Assembly (NCBI RefSeq): GCF_026342735.1
Contig: NZ_JAPEMM010000002.1
Location: 1,364,001-1,428,000, forward strand
DNA length: 64,000 nucleotides
Source of the DNA: Streptomyces sp. NBC_00193
GTDB taxonomy: Bacteria; Actinomycetota; Actinomycetes; Streptomycetales; Streptomycetaceae
Direction: 5' to 3'
The translations under genes and the position numbers were made by a program. Shown one piece after another: positions 50,300-58,175 of the stretch (its first letter is position 1; every line of letters starts with the position of its first letter). The notes below the pieces were generated by a model. That model had not been told where the DNA came from, did not search any database, and saw only the letters and a list, made by a program, of their open reading frames with translations.

Positions 50300-51082
50300 T
50301 CAGGTCCGTACGAAGGCGTGCAGCCGGTACGTCGGCTCCGCGCGCGGGGTGTCCGGTCCTGGCAGGAGTTCCAGCCGGTCCGCGAGTGCGCGCGGGGTGA
50401 TCCCGCGCGGGTGGACCCGGGAGGCGTACCGCCCGGCGAGCAGTGCTTCCGCGGCCCCGCGCGGGGTGCGGCCCTGGCCGTGGCCGGTGAAGAGGGCTTC
50501 GCCGGCGGGGCGCAGGCCCACCGCGGCCGCATGGCCGGTGACGGCCTGGACGGAGTCGGCGGGGGTCGCGGTGAGGTGCTCGGCGAGCACCGCGTCGATG
50601 TCGCTGCCCACGTCGTGGGCGGCGTCCTTGTCGACGGTGGTGACGAACACCCCGCCGGGCCGCAGCACCCGCCCGGCCTCGGCGATCACGGCGGCCACCA
50701 GGCCCGGTGAGCGCAGCAGGTGCAGCAGCCAGACCGCGGTGACCGCGTCGAGCGAGCCCGTGCGGAAGGGGAGCCGGGTCCCGGAGGCGAGGAGCACCGG
50801 GATCCCCCGGGAGCGCGCCATGGCGGCCATCCCGTACGAGGTGTCCGCGCCGAGGACCCGCAGCCCCGGGCGGGCGGCGGCGATGCGGGTGGTGACGATG
50901 CCCGTGCCGCAGCCGAGGTCGAGCAGGGTGAGGGTGTCGGGCGGGAGCAGGCCGAGGACCGCCGCGGCGGCGGCCTCGGCGCGCGGGACCCCGCCGCGGG
51001 TGGCGTCGTAGGCCTCGGCTTCGGCGTCGTAGTCGAGGAGCGGTCTCTGCGTGGGCACGGACATCGGCGGAGCTTTCGGCAT
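50300..51082 (-). CDS. SAM-dependent methyltransferase
   Basis: A 260-residue class I methyltransferase (Methyltransf_11 type). LLDLGCGTGIVTTRIAAARP near residue 55 is motif I, LRVLGADTSYGMA motif II, RLPFRTGSLDAVTAVWLLHLL the post-region, and AGRVLRPGGVFVTTVDKD the strand-5 block. The substrate is unknown. ATG 51082 shares one base with the stop of the pterin dehydratase gene; ATG 51064 is the alternative start. The 84-base stretch 50216-50299 holds only a C-rich CCCTGCC tandem-like run. Confidence 0.88.
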   Translation of the reverse strand: MPKAPPMSVPTQRPLLDYDAEAEAYDATRGGVPRAEAAAAAVLGLLPPDTLTLLDLGCGTGIVTTRIAAARPGLRVLGADTSYGMAAMARSRGIPVLLASGTRLPFRTGSLDAVTAVWLLHLLRSPGLVAAVIAEAGRVLRPGGVFVTTVDKDAAHDVGSDIDAVLAEHLTATPADSVQAVTGHAAAVGLRPAGEALFTGHGQGRTPRGAAEALLAGRYASRVHPRGITPRALADRLELLPGPDTPRAEPTYRLHAFVRT

Positions 51083-51387
51083 CAGGCGGCGCCGTGGGCG
51101 GGGGCCAGGGACTCGACGCGCTCGGCGAGGGTGAAGTCGGCGTCGGTGACGGCGTCTCCGGCGTCGTGCGTGTTCACCGAGAGGCGGACGGTGTTGTAGC
51201 CGAGGGTGAGGTCGGAGTGGTGGTTCAACTCCTGCTGCACACTGGCGATATGGCTGACCAGCGCGCTCGCCGCGAAGTGGCTGCCCAGCCGGTAGGTGCG
51301 GATGATCCGGTCGTCCTCGAAGGCCCAGCCGGGGAGTTCCCGCAGCCGGTCCTCGATCTCCTTCTGCGAAAGCGGCTCTCTCGACAT
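51082..51387 (-). CDS. Pterin-4a-carbinolamine dehydratase
   Basis: A 101-residue protein of the PCD/DCoH family. PGWAFEDDRIIRTYRLGSHF leads to HHSDLTLGYNTVRLSVNTHDAG, which carries the conserved HH...N...V..THDAGG-type motif. It recycles tetrahydrobiopterin by dehydrating 4a-hydroxytetrahydrobiopterin. No aromatic amino acid hydroxylase is nearby. ATG 51387 has AAGGAG nine bases upstream. It is directly followed by a methyltransferase gene. Confidence 0.9.
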   Translation of the reverse strand: MSREPLSQKEIEDRLRELPGWAFEDDRIIRTYRLGSHFAASALVSHIASVQQELNHHSDLTLGYNTVRLSVNTHDAGDAVTDADFTLAERVESLAPAHGAA

Positions 51388-51602
51388 CCGCAGGCTCCTT
51401 CCCCGTACGTGTCTGCCCGATTGACCTGACGTGGAGTCAAGGTTCCCACAGCTCAGGCTTGAGGGAAGGTTTCGCGCCATAGTGCGTGCGGGTACTTCCG
51501 TGCCTTCCGTGGCCCGCGCGCCACCCCTATGCTCCTGCGCCGGACGTGACTGTTACCGCCGGTAATACCGTCGGGTGCCGACGACTTCGAGGGAGCATCA
51601 CC

Positions 51603-53408
51603 GTGACGCGCACAGGAAACTCCAGGCGCACGTTCATCGCGGGGGCCGCGGCCACCGCGGGCGGGTTATCGGCCGCCGGGAGCCTCGCGGCCCCGGCCGA
51701 GGCCGCCACCGGATCCACCGCGGCCACCCCACGCGCCGCGGCGGCCGGCGCGCGCCGCGTGGCCGTCCTCGGCGGCGGGGTCGCCGGGCTCACCGCCGCA
51801 CACGAACTGGCCGAACGCGGCTACGCCGTCACCGTGTACGAGCGCCGGGCGCTCGGCGGCAAGGCCCGCAGCATGGACGTCCCCGGCAGCGCCCGGGGCG
51901 GGCGCCGCCCGCTCCCCGCCGAGCACGGCTTCCGCTTCATCCCCGGGATCTACCACAACCTGCCGGACACGATGCGGCGCATTCCCTTCCCCGGCAACGC
52001 CAACGGGGTCTGGGACAACCTGGTCGCCCCGCGCGAGATGATGTTCGCCCGCACGGCCGGCCGCGAGGACCTGCGCGCGCCGATCCCCTGGCCGGACCAC
52101 TCCCCCGCCGAGCTGACCCCGGACGAGCTGCGCCGGGCCCTCACCGGCATCCTCCAGTCACTGGTCCGCCTCCCGCTCCACGAGACGGCGTACTTCGTCG
52201 ACCGCGCCCTGGTCTTCCTCACCAGCTGCGACGAGCGGCGCAACGAGCAGTGGGAGCGCACCCCGTGGTGGGAGTTCACCCGGGCCGCGCGGATGTCGAG
52301 CGAGTACCAGCGGATCCTCGCCATCGGCGTCACCCGCAACATCGTGGCCACCAAGGCCGAGGAGGCCTCGACCCGTACGGTCGGCACGCTCGGCGAGGCC
52401 TTCGTCTTCAACCTGCTGGGCCGCGGCGCCGACGGCCCGCCGGACCGGATCCTGAACCTGCCCACCAACGAGGCATGGATCGACCCGTGGGAGGCCCATC
52501 TGCGCTCGCTGGGCGTGGAGTTCGCGATGGGGTGGACGGTGCGCGAGGTCCGGTACGGGGACGGTCGCGTCAGCGGGGTCCTCGTCGAGGATCCGGCCGG
52601 AGCCGTCCGGACCGTCACCGCCGACCACTACGTCAGCGCGCTGCCCGTCGAGCACGCCCGCCGCACCTGGAGCCCGGCGCTGCGTGCGGCCGACCCGATG
52701 CTCGGGCGGTGCGACCTGCTGCGGACCGACTGGATGACCGGCATCCAGTTCTACCTCACCGAGCGCGCACCCCTCGTGCACGGCCACCTCAACTGCATCG
52801 ACTCGCCTTGGTCGTTGACGGCGATCCAGCAGGCCGAGCACTGGCCTTCGCGGAACTTCCCCGCCGACTACGGGGACGGCGCGGCCGTGGACTGCCTGTC
52901 GGTGGACATCTCCGAGTGGGACAAGCCGGGGATCCTCTACGGGAAGACGGCCAAGCAGTGCACCCGCGAGGAGGTCGCCCGCGAGGTGTGGGCGCAGCTG
53001 AAGGCCTCGCTCAACGACACCGGGAAGACCGTCCTGTCGGACGGAAAGCTGCACTCGTGGTTCCTGGACCCGGGCGTGGACGGGATCGGCACGCCCCATC
53101 CGACCAACCAGGACCAGCTGTTGATCCACCCGACCGGGACCTTCCACAACCGGCCGAGCGCGGGCACCCGGATCCCGAACTTCTTCCTCAGCGGGGACTA
53201 CGTGTCCGTCGACATCGACCTGGCGACGATGGAGGGGGCCAACGCCTCGGCCCGGGCGGCCGTCAACTCCCTCCTGGACAGGGACGGTTCACCTGCTCCC
53301 CGGTGCACGGTGCGGCGGCTGTACCGGGCCCCGGAGGTGGAGTCCGCCAAGCGGCACGACCTGTGGCGCTACCGCCTCGGCCTGCGGAACGTCTTCGACG
53401 TGGGGTGA
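51603..53408 (+). CDS. Exported FAD-dependent oxidoreductase (amine oxidase/phytoene desaturase-like)
   Basis: A 601-residue flavoprotein. The leader SRRTFIAGAAATAGGLSAAG is twin-arginine-like. FAD binding is at VAVLGGGVAGLTAAHELAER near residue 58, with YERRALGGKARSMDVPG after it. The middle has AEHGFRFIPGIYHNLPDTMR and PWWEFTRAARMSSEYQR, and the C-terminal FAD loop is NFFLSGDYVSVDIDLATMEGA. This arrangement is that of the NAD(P)-binding/amine-oxidase superfamily including hydroxysqualene dehydroxylases and desaturases. The substrate is unknown. GTG 51603 has GAGGGAG upstream. It is probably monocistronic. Confidence 0.88.
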   Translation: MTRTGNSRRTFIAGAAATAGGLSAAGSLAAPAEAATGSTAATPRAAAAGARRVAVLGGGVAGLTAAHELAERGYAVTVYERRALGGKARSMDVPGSARGGRRPLPAEHGFRFIPGIYHNLPDTMRRIPFPGNANGVWDNLVAPREMMFARTAGREDLRAPIPWPDHSPAELTPDELRRALTGILQSLVRLPLHETAYFVDRALVFLTSCDERRNEQWERTPWWEFTRAARMSSEYQRILAIGVTRNIVATKAEEASTRTVGTLGEAFVFNLLGRGADGPPDRILNLPTNEAWIDPWEAHLRSLGVEFAMGWTVREVRYGDGRVSGVLVEDPAGAVRTVTADHYVSALPVEHARRTWSPALRAADPMLGRCDLLRTDWMTGIQFYLTERAPLVHGHLNCIDSPWSLTAIQQAEHWPSRNFPADYGDGAAVDCLSVDISEWDKPGILYGKTAKQCTREEVAREVWAQLKASLNDTGKTVLSDGKLHSWFLDPGVDGIGTPHPTNQDQLLIHPTGTFHNRPSAGTRIPNFFLSGDYVSVDIDLATMEGANASARAAVNSLLDRDGSPAPRCTVRRLYRAPEVESAKRHDLWRYRLGLRNVFDVG

Positions 53409-53445
53409 CCGGGCTGCGGTCCCCCGGCTGGGCTAACGTCACCGT

Positions 53446-54267
53446 ATGACGACTGCTGCGCCCTTGACGGTAGGAGCCCTGCTGCGCACCTGGCGGGAAC
53501 GGCGCGGACTCAGCCAGCTCGAGCTGGCGGGCCGCGCCGACTCCTCCTCCCGGCACATCAGCTTCGTGGAGACGGGCCGCTCCCGGCCGAGCGAGGAGAT
53601 GGTGCTGCGGCTCGCGGACCACCTGGACGTTCCGATGCGGGACCGCAACGCCCTTCTGGTGGCGGCCGGTTACGCGCCCCGGTACGCGCACACCCCGCTG
53701 GACGCCCCCTCGATGGAGGTGCTGCGCGAGGGGCTGGAGCGGCTGCTGACCGGCTACGAGCCGTATCCGGCGCTGGTGGTGGACGCCACGTACAACGTGG
53801 TGGCCGCCAACCGGGGCATCCTGATGCTGATGGAGGGGCTGCCGGAGCACCTGCTGGCCGGCCCCCTCAACGCGATGCGGCTGACCCTGCACCCGGAGGG
53901 CCTCGCCCCCCGGATCCGCAACCTGCGCGAGTGGCGCGGGCACCTGCTGGCCCAGATGGAGCGGCAGATCGCACTGGCCCGTTCGGCGCCGCTGCGCGCG
54001 CTGTACGAGGAGGTGTCGGCCTATCCGCTGCCCGCGGCGGCGGAGGGGCCCGGCGAGGAGTGGCCGTACCAGGACGGGCCGGTGGAGGCCGTCGCGTACC
54101 TGGCGCTCCCCCTGCGGATCGAACACGACGGGCACCTGCTCTCCTTCGTGTCCTCCATCTCCACCTTCAACACCCCCATGGACGTGACGGTCGCCGAGCT
54201 GGCCATCGAGACCCTCCTGCCGGCCGACCCGGCGACGGTGAAGTATTTGAGGTCACTGGCGCCCTGA
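53446..54267 (+). CDS. XRE-family regulator with MmyB-like ligand domain
   Basis: A 273-residue regulator. The N-terminal helix-turn-helix is LLRTWRERRGLSQLELAGRADSSSRHISFVETGRSRPS. The C-terminal MmyB-type PAS-like domain starts at EGLERLLTGYEPYPALVVDATYNVVAANRG and ends SFVSSISTFNTPMDVTVAELAIETLLPAD. Such regulators bind a lipid-like ligand in known cases and often control a neighbouring gene. Its last codons (RSLAP) and stop fall in the first copy of a 17-bp repeat shared with the convergent membrane protein gene. Confidence 0.92.
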   Translation: MTTAAPLTVGALLRTWRERRGLSQLELAGRADSSSRHISFVETGRSRPSEEMVLRLADHLDVPMRDRNALLVAAGYAPRYAHTPLDAPSMEVLREGLERLLTGYEPYPALVVDATYNVVAANRGILMLMEGLPEHLLAGPLNAMRLTLHPEGLAPRIRNLREWRGHLLAQMERQIALARSAPLRALYEEVSAYPLPAAAEGPGEEWPYQDGPVEAVAYLALPLRIEHDGHLLSFVSSISTFNTPMDVTVAELAIETLLPADPATVKYLRSLAP

Positions 54268-54301
54268 AGTCACTGGCGCCCTGAGGTCACTGGCGCCCTG
54301 A
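54251..54301. repeat. 17-bp repeat, three tandem copies across two convergent gene ends
   Basis: GGTCACTGGCGCCCTGA occurs at 54251-54267 and 54285-54301, with AGTCACTGGCGCCCTGA between. The first copy encodes the end of the XRE regulator; the third holds the stop of the minus-strand membrane protein gene. The array separates the two genes. Confidence 0.9.
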
Positions 54302-54709
54302 GCCCGCGCGCAGGGCGAGCTGCTGGAGGACGGCGAAGGAGGCGACGACGAGCGCCTGCGCCGCGATCCAGACCGCCCCGGCCGTGGTGGGCTCGAACCA
54401 GAGGACGAGGGCGACGAGGCTGAGCGCGGCCCAGGCGTAGTTGCCCTCGATGACGAGCCTGACGGGGAAGGCCGGGGGCTGCCGGCGCGAGGCCAGCAGG
54501 CCGACGCCCGCCCCGTAGAGCAGCATGAACGCCCCGAACCCCAGCAGCAGCCCCTGCCCGAGGCCGAGCAGTCGGCCGAGGGGGGCGGAGAAGGCTACGT
54601 AGGCGAGCCCGTTGCCGGCGCTGACGACGGCGTCGAGGGCGAGGACCCGGCGCAGCGCCGTCTCGGGGACGGCGGTGCGGGCTACGGCGGTGAGCAGGGT
54701 TGCGGACAT
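54287..54709 (-). CDS. Small four-helix membrane protein, unknown
   Basis: A 140-residue protein with four hydrophobic segments: about residues 25-48 (LALDAVVSAGNGLAYVAFSAPL), 52-75 (LGQGLLLGFGAFMLLYGAGVGLL), 90-106 and 110-130. It resembles small integral-membrane proteins of unknown role found next to MmyB-type regulators. The start is ATG 54709. The C-terminal SGRQ and stop lie in the 17-bp repeat. It is a possible target of the adjacent regulator. Confidence 0.75.
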   Translation of the reverse strand: MSATLLTAVARTAVPETALRRVLALDAVVSAGNGLAYVAFSAPLGRLLGLGQGLLLGFGAFMLLYGAGVGLLASRRQPPAFPVRLVIEGNYAWAALSLVALVLWFEPTTAGAVWIAAQALVVASFAVLQQLALRAGSGRQ

Positions 54710-54909
54710 GGCGGATCAGCCTCCGTCGAGGGTCGATTGTGCTGGTGGAGTACGGACGACCCGGGCCCCGGAGCCGAGTGCGCGGCCCCGGAACCCGATG
54801 CCCCCACTGTGGCGCCGGAGCCCCCGCCGGGTCGATTACCTCCGGCGTCATGGGCGCCCTCCGCCTGCCGGAAGCCCCACCTTTTTTGAGATGGATGGAA
54901 AGAAAGGTG

Positions 54910-54919
54910 GGGAGTACTC
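54910..54919. promoter_or_regulatory. GGAGTACTCC palindrome upstream of the duplicated-domain regulator
   Basis: A perfect 10-bp palindrome in an AT-richer stretch (GGAAAGAAAGGTGG precedes it), 83 bases before the likely start at 55002. The position suits an operator for autoregulation of the four-gene module. Confidence 0.45.
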
Positions 54920-55001
54920 CTGTTCGGCCACAAATCGGGGGGATAGGCTTCACGCAGAGCAACCACGTCCGCCCTTCTCTCTGCTGACGGAGAAACGCCT
55001 G

Positions 55002-56042
55002 GTGCGCGCCGCCGACCGGCCTGACCTCAGCGCGGCCTGGGCCCGTGTCGCGGCGTCGGTGGAGCGGCACGGTCAGGACCCGGCACGGGTGCTCGCCGTG
55101 GAGCGGCTCAGCCACCTGTCCGGGGTCGCCCCGGACCGCGTCCCCGCGGTGCTGGCGGGTACCGCCGCCGAGCTGCCGCTCCGCGACCGGGTGCACCAGC
55201 GCTTCCTGCGGCTGCGCGCCACCCGGCGCGACAAGCACGGCAGGGAGTGGTCGCTCGCCGCGATCGCCGAGGACTTCGACGCCCCCGGCGCCTCCCTCGG
55301 CCCGCTCAACGCGGGCACCGGACTGCCCCGGCTCGGCCATGCGGCCGGCGTACAGCGGTTCTTCGGGGTCTACCCCGGATTCCTGCTCGCCGACAGCAAG
55401 AGCGCGGTGGAGCGCGCCCTGGCCACCACCGCGCCCGGGGGCCGGGTGGAGGGCGCCACGGACGACCTCGAACGCCTCTCGTACCTCACCGGCATCGCCC
55501 CGGAGGACATCCGGCTCACCCTCGACGGCACACCGCCCCGGCTCCCGCTCAAGGAACAGGTGCGCCGCCGCTTCGAGCACCTGCGCCGCACCCGCCCCCG
55601 CGAGGACGGGCAGGCCCACTCCCTCACCGCCATAGCCGGCTCCTTCTGCGCCTCGGGCCAGTCGCTGACCCGCCTCACCCAGGGCGAGGGGCTCCCCAAT
55701 CTCGCGGCGGCCGCCGGAATCCAGCGTTTCTACGGGGTCGAGAGCGGCTTCCTGATGGCCGGGGACGCCGAGGCGCTGGCCACCTGCCTCGCCGGGATCG
55801 AGCGCGAACTGGAATCCGCGCACCGGCCCGCCGAGAACCCGATGCTCGCCGTGATGCGGGCGCACGACGTGCGCAGCATCGTGACCCGGGCGGGCCGGCT
55901 CTCACCGGACGGCTGGAAGTCGCTGGCGGACCACCTGGACGATCTGCTCGCACGGGAAGGGCAGTTGGGCCGCCCGGCCGCACCGCATCCGCCGGGCGGC
56001 GCCGTTGACATCGACCGCAGTTCCGAAGGGGGAGCACGATGA
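55002..56042 (+). CDS. Duplicated-domain putative DNA-binding protein
   Basis: A 346-residue protein built from two similar halves of about 100 residues. Half 1 has ERLSHLSGVAPDRVPAVLAG, then AGTGLPRLGHAAGVQRFFGV; half 2 has ERLSYLTGIAPEDIRLTLDG, then QGEGLPNLAAAAGIQRFYGV. Each half ends in a pattern (GFLLAD / GFLMAG) like small XRE-type regulators related to EspR or SinR folds. A C-terminal helical part follows. I chose GTG 55002 with GGAGA seven bases upstream; ATG 54891 would add 37 unconvincing residues that cross the palindrome. It overlaps the ImmA/IrrE gene by ATGA. In this context it is probably the regulator of the module. Confidence 0.7.
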   Translation: MRAADRPDLSAAWARVAASVERHGQDPARVLAVERLSHLSGVAPDRVPAVLAGTAAELPLRDRVHQRFLRLRATRRDKHGREWSLAAIAEDFDAPGASLGPLNAGTGLPRLGHAAGVQRFFGVYPGFLLADSKSAVERALATTAPGGRVEGATDDLERLSYLTGIAPEDIRLTLDGTPPRLPLKEQVRRRFEHLRRTRPREDGQAHSLTAIAGSFCASGQSLTRLTQGEGLPNLAAAAGIQRFYGVESGFLMAGDAEALATCLAGIERELESAHRPAENPMLAVMRAHDVRSIVTRAGRLSPDGWKSLADHLDDLLAREGQLGRPAAPHPPGGAVDIDRSSEGGAR

Positions 56043-56602
56043 GGACCACACGGGCCATGCGCAAGCTCGGCGACGACCTGCTGGCGGCGGCGCACCTGAC
56101 TCCTCCCGCCGGGGCCGCGGAGATCATCGGGAGCCTCTGCGCCGCCTACGGGCGCGTCCGCGGCGGGCGCCGGGTCGAGTTCCGGTTCGCCCCCTTCCCG
56201 CCCGACACCGCCAGCGGGCTGTGGCTCGGGATGGAGGACCGGGACCTCCTCGTCATCGAGGAGCGCACCCGGCCCGCGCACCAGCTCGTCATCGCCTCCC
56301 ACGAGCTGTGGCACGTGGACGAGGGCACCTGCGGCCGCCACGGCGCCGGCATGGCGGTTGCCGCCCGGCTGACGGGCCCCCGCGGCAGCCTCTCCGACCT
56401 GCTGAGCACCGACCGCGGGCTGGGCTCGGTCGTCCGGCAGGCGGCCGCCCGTGCCGACCGGGAGGATCCGGCGGAGATCCGCGCGGAGACCTTCGGGCTG
56501 CACCTCGGCAAGATCCTCCAGGCGTTCCTTCCGCCACCGCGGGAAGAGCAGGTCCCAGAAGCCGTCGAACGGATCAAGAGCTCGTTCGGCTGGGGACGTT
56601 GA
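56039..56602 (+). CDS. ImmA/IrrE-type zinc metallopeptidase-like protein
   Basis: A 187-residue protein with the zinc motif HELWH (His88, Glu89, His92) in LVIASHELWHVDEGTC. The N-terminal half includes GLWLGMEDRDLLVIEERTRPAHQ, the usual run-in to the active site in this family, and a Glu-rich middle part (REDPAEIRAETFG) could give the third ligand. ImmA cleaves a paired repressor; in actinomycete genomes such proteins are often named toxin components. It is translationally coupled to the duplicated-domain protein, so that protein is the likely partner or substrate. This is inference from position. Confidence 0.82.
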   Translation: MRTTRAMRKLGDDLLAAAHLTPPAGAAEIIGSLCAAYGRVRGGRRVEFRFAPFPPDTASGLWLGMEDRDLLVIEERTRPAHQLVIASHELWHVDEGTCGRHGAGMAVAARLTGPRGSLSDLLSTDRGLGSVVRQAAARADREDPAEIRAETFGLHLGKILQAFLPPPREEQVPEAVERIKSSFGWGR

Positions 56603-56705
56603 GCGCGGTCCCGACGACCACACCGGCGGCCGACCCCCGCCTCCCCGCCGACGTCCCTTCTCAGCCGATGCGCCTTCGCACGGCCCCGACAGAGAGCACC
56701 ACACG

Positions 56706-58175
56706 ATGACTCACGCCTCCCCGCTCTCCTCCCTGCCGCGGCACGCCGTCGTCATCGGCGGCAGCCTGGCCGGTCTGCTCGCCGCCGCCGTCCTCGCGGG
56801 GCACGCGACGGTCACGATCATCGAAGCGGACGCCCTGCCGGACGGCCCCGAGCCCCGCCGCGGACTCCCCCAGGCCCGCCACACCCACCTGCTGTGGTCG
56901 GGCGGTGCACGCGCCGTCGAGGAGATCCTCCCGGGCATCACCGCCGACTGGACGGCCGCAGGCGCCTTCCGCCGCAGCCTCCCCACCGACCTGGTCTCCA
57001 AGACCGCCCAGGGCTGGCTGCCGCGCCACGAAGAGATGCAGTTCACCATCGCCTGCAGCCGTGACCTCCTCGACTCGGTGGTCCGCTCCCGCGTCGTCGG
57101 GCTGCCCGGGGTCACCACCCTGCAGCAGAGCCGGGTCCGCGGCCTGGAGGGCACCGCGGCCCGGATCACCGGGGTCCGGGCGGACACGCCCGACGAGGAG
57201 AACCGCCTGATCGCCGCCGATCTCGTGGTCGACGCGAGCGGCCGCGGCTCCCGGGCCCGCAGCTGGCTGGAGGCGCTCGGCGTGAGCGGCCTCGAGGAAG
57301 CCGGGGTGGACTGCGGGCTCGTCTTCGCGACCCGGATCTTCGAAGCCCCCGAAGGAGCCCACGCCCTGGGCTTCCCCATCGTCAGCGTCCAGCCCGACCC
57401 CCGGGTGCCCGTACCCGGCCGGACCGCGACGATCGTCCCCATCGAGAACGGCCGCTGGCAGGCCACCCTGTCCGGCACCCGCGGCGGCCGGCCCACCGCC
57501 GACCCGGAGTCCTTCATCCCGTTCGCCAAGGGGGTCCGCGACCCCATCGTCGGTGAACTCCTCGAAGGCAGGAAGCCGCTCACCGACGTCTCCGTCACCC
57601 AGGGCGCCGCCAGCCGCCGGATCTTCTTCGAGAAGGCCGACCTCCCCGACGGCTTCTTCGCCGTCGGCGACTCGGTCGCCACCTTCAACCCGCTCCACGG
57701 CCAGGGCATGACGGTCGCGGCCCGGGGCCTCCTGGCCGTCCGTACGCTGCTGCGCGCGAAAGGCCTCTCCCATGCGGGCATCGGCCGCGAGGCGCAGCGG
57801 GCCATCGCCCCGCAGGTGGCCGCCGCCTGGGACCTCGCCGCCTCGCAGGACCTCCTGTACCCGGGCGCCACGGGCACGAAGCCGCGCCCCGGAACCGGGC
57901 TGTTCAACGGGTACGCCGAGCGGCTGACGGCAGGCGCCACCACCAAGGCCCCGCTCACCGCGGCCCTGCTCCAGGTCATCACCATGAACCGGGCGCCGGC
58001 CCACTGGCTCAGCCCCGGGGTGGTCCGGGAGGTGCTGCGCGCATCGGACCGGGGCGCGCTGAAGGCCGCTCCGCTGACCGCCGCCGAGCGGACGGTGGCG
58101 GGTCTGGACCGGGACGGGCCGGCCGGCACCGGCAGCCCCCTCGGAGCGGTCGACCGCGCCGGCCGGGCGCGATGA
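56706..58175 (+). CDS. FAD-dependent monooxygenase
   Basis: A 489-residue flavoprotein. FAD binding is at AVVIGGSLAGLLAAAVLAGH near residue 15. RGLPQARHTHLLWSGG and the GD motif FAVGDSVATFNPLHGQGMTVAA (near residue 320) are those of group A hydroxylase/epoxidase-like enzymes; the Asp-Gly DASGRGSRA block is also present. There are no membrane helices. ATG 56706 is 103 bases after the ImmA/IrrE stop, and its own stop overlaps the next gene by ATGA, so it is tied to the membrane protein. The substrate is unknown. Confidence 0.88.
   Translation: MTHASPLSSLPRHAVVIGGSLAGLLAAAVLAGHATVTIIEADALPDGPEPRRGLPQARHTHLLWSGGARAVEEILPGITADWTAAGAFRRSLPTDLVSKTAQGWLPRHEEMQFTIACSRDLLDSVVRSRVVGLPGVTTLQQSRVRGLEGTAARITGVRADTPDEENRLIAADLVVDASGRGSRARSWLEALGVSGLEEAGVDCGLVFATRIFEAPEGAHALGFPIVSVQPDPRVPVPGRTATIVPIENGRWQATLSGTRGGRPTADPESFIPFAKGVRDPIVGELLEGRKPLTDVSVTQGAASRRIFFEKADLPDGFFAVGDSVATFNPLHGQGMTVAARGLLAVRTLLRAKGLSHAGIGREAQRAIAPQVAAAWDLAASQDLLYPGATGTKPRPGTGLFNGYAERLTAGATTKAPLTAALLQVITMNRAPAHWLSPGVVREVLRASDRGALKAAPLTAAERTVAGLDRDGPAGTGSPLGAVDRAGRAR

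Noticed and set aside
54891..55001. ATG 54891 as start of the duplicated-domain protein
   Set aside because: The extra 37 residues have unusual composition and cross an AT-richer stretch with a palindrome; GTG 55002 has a better site.
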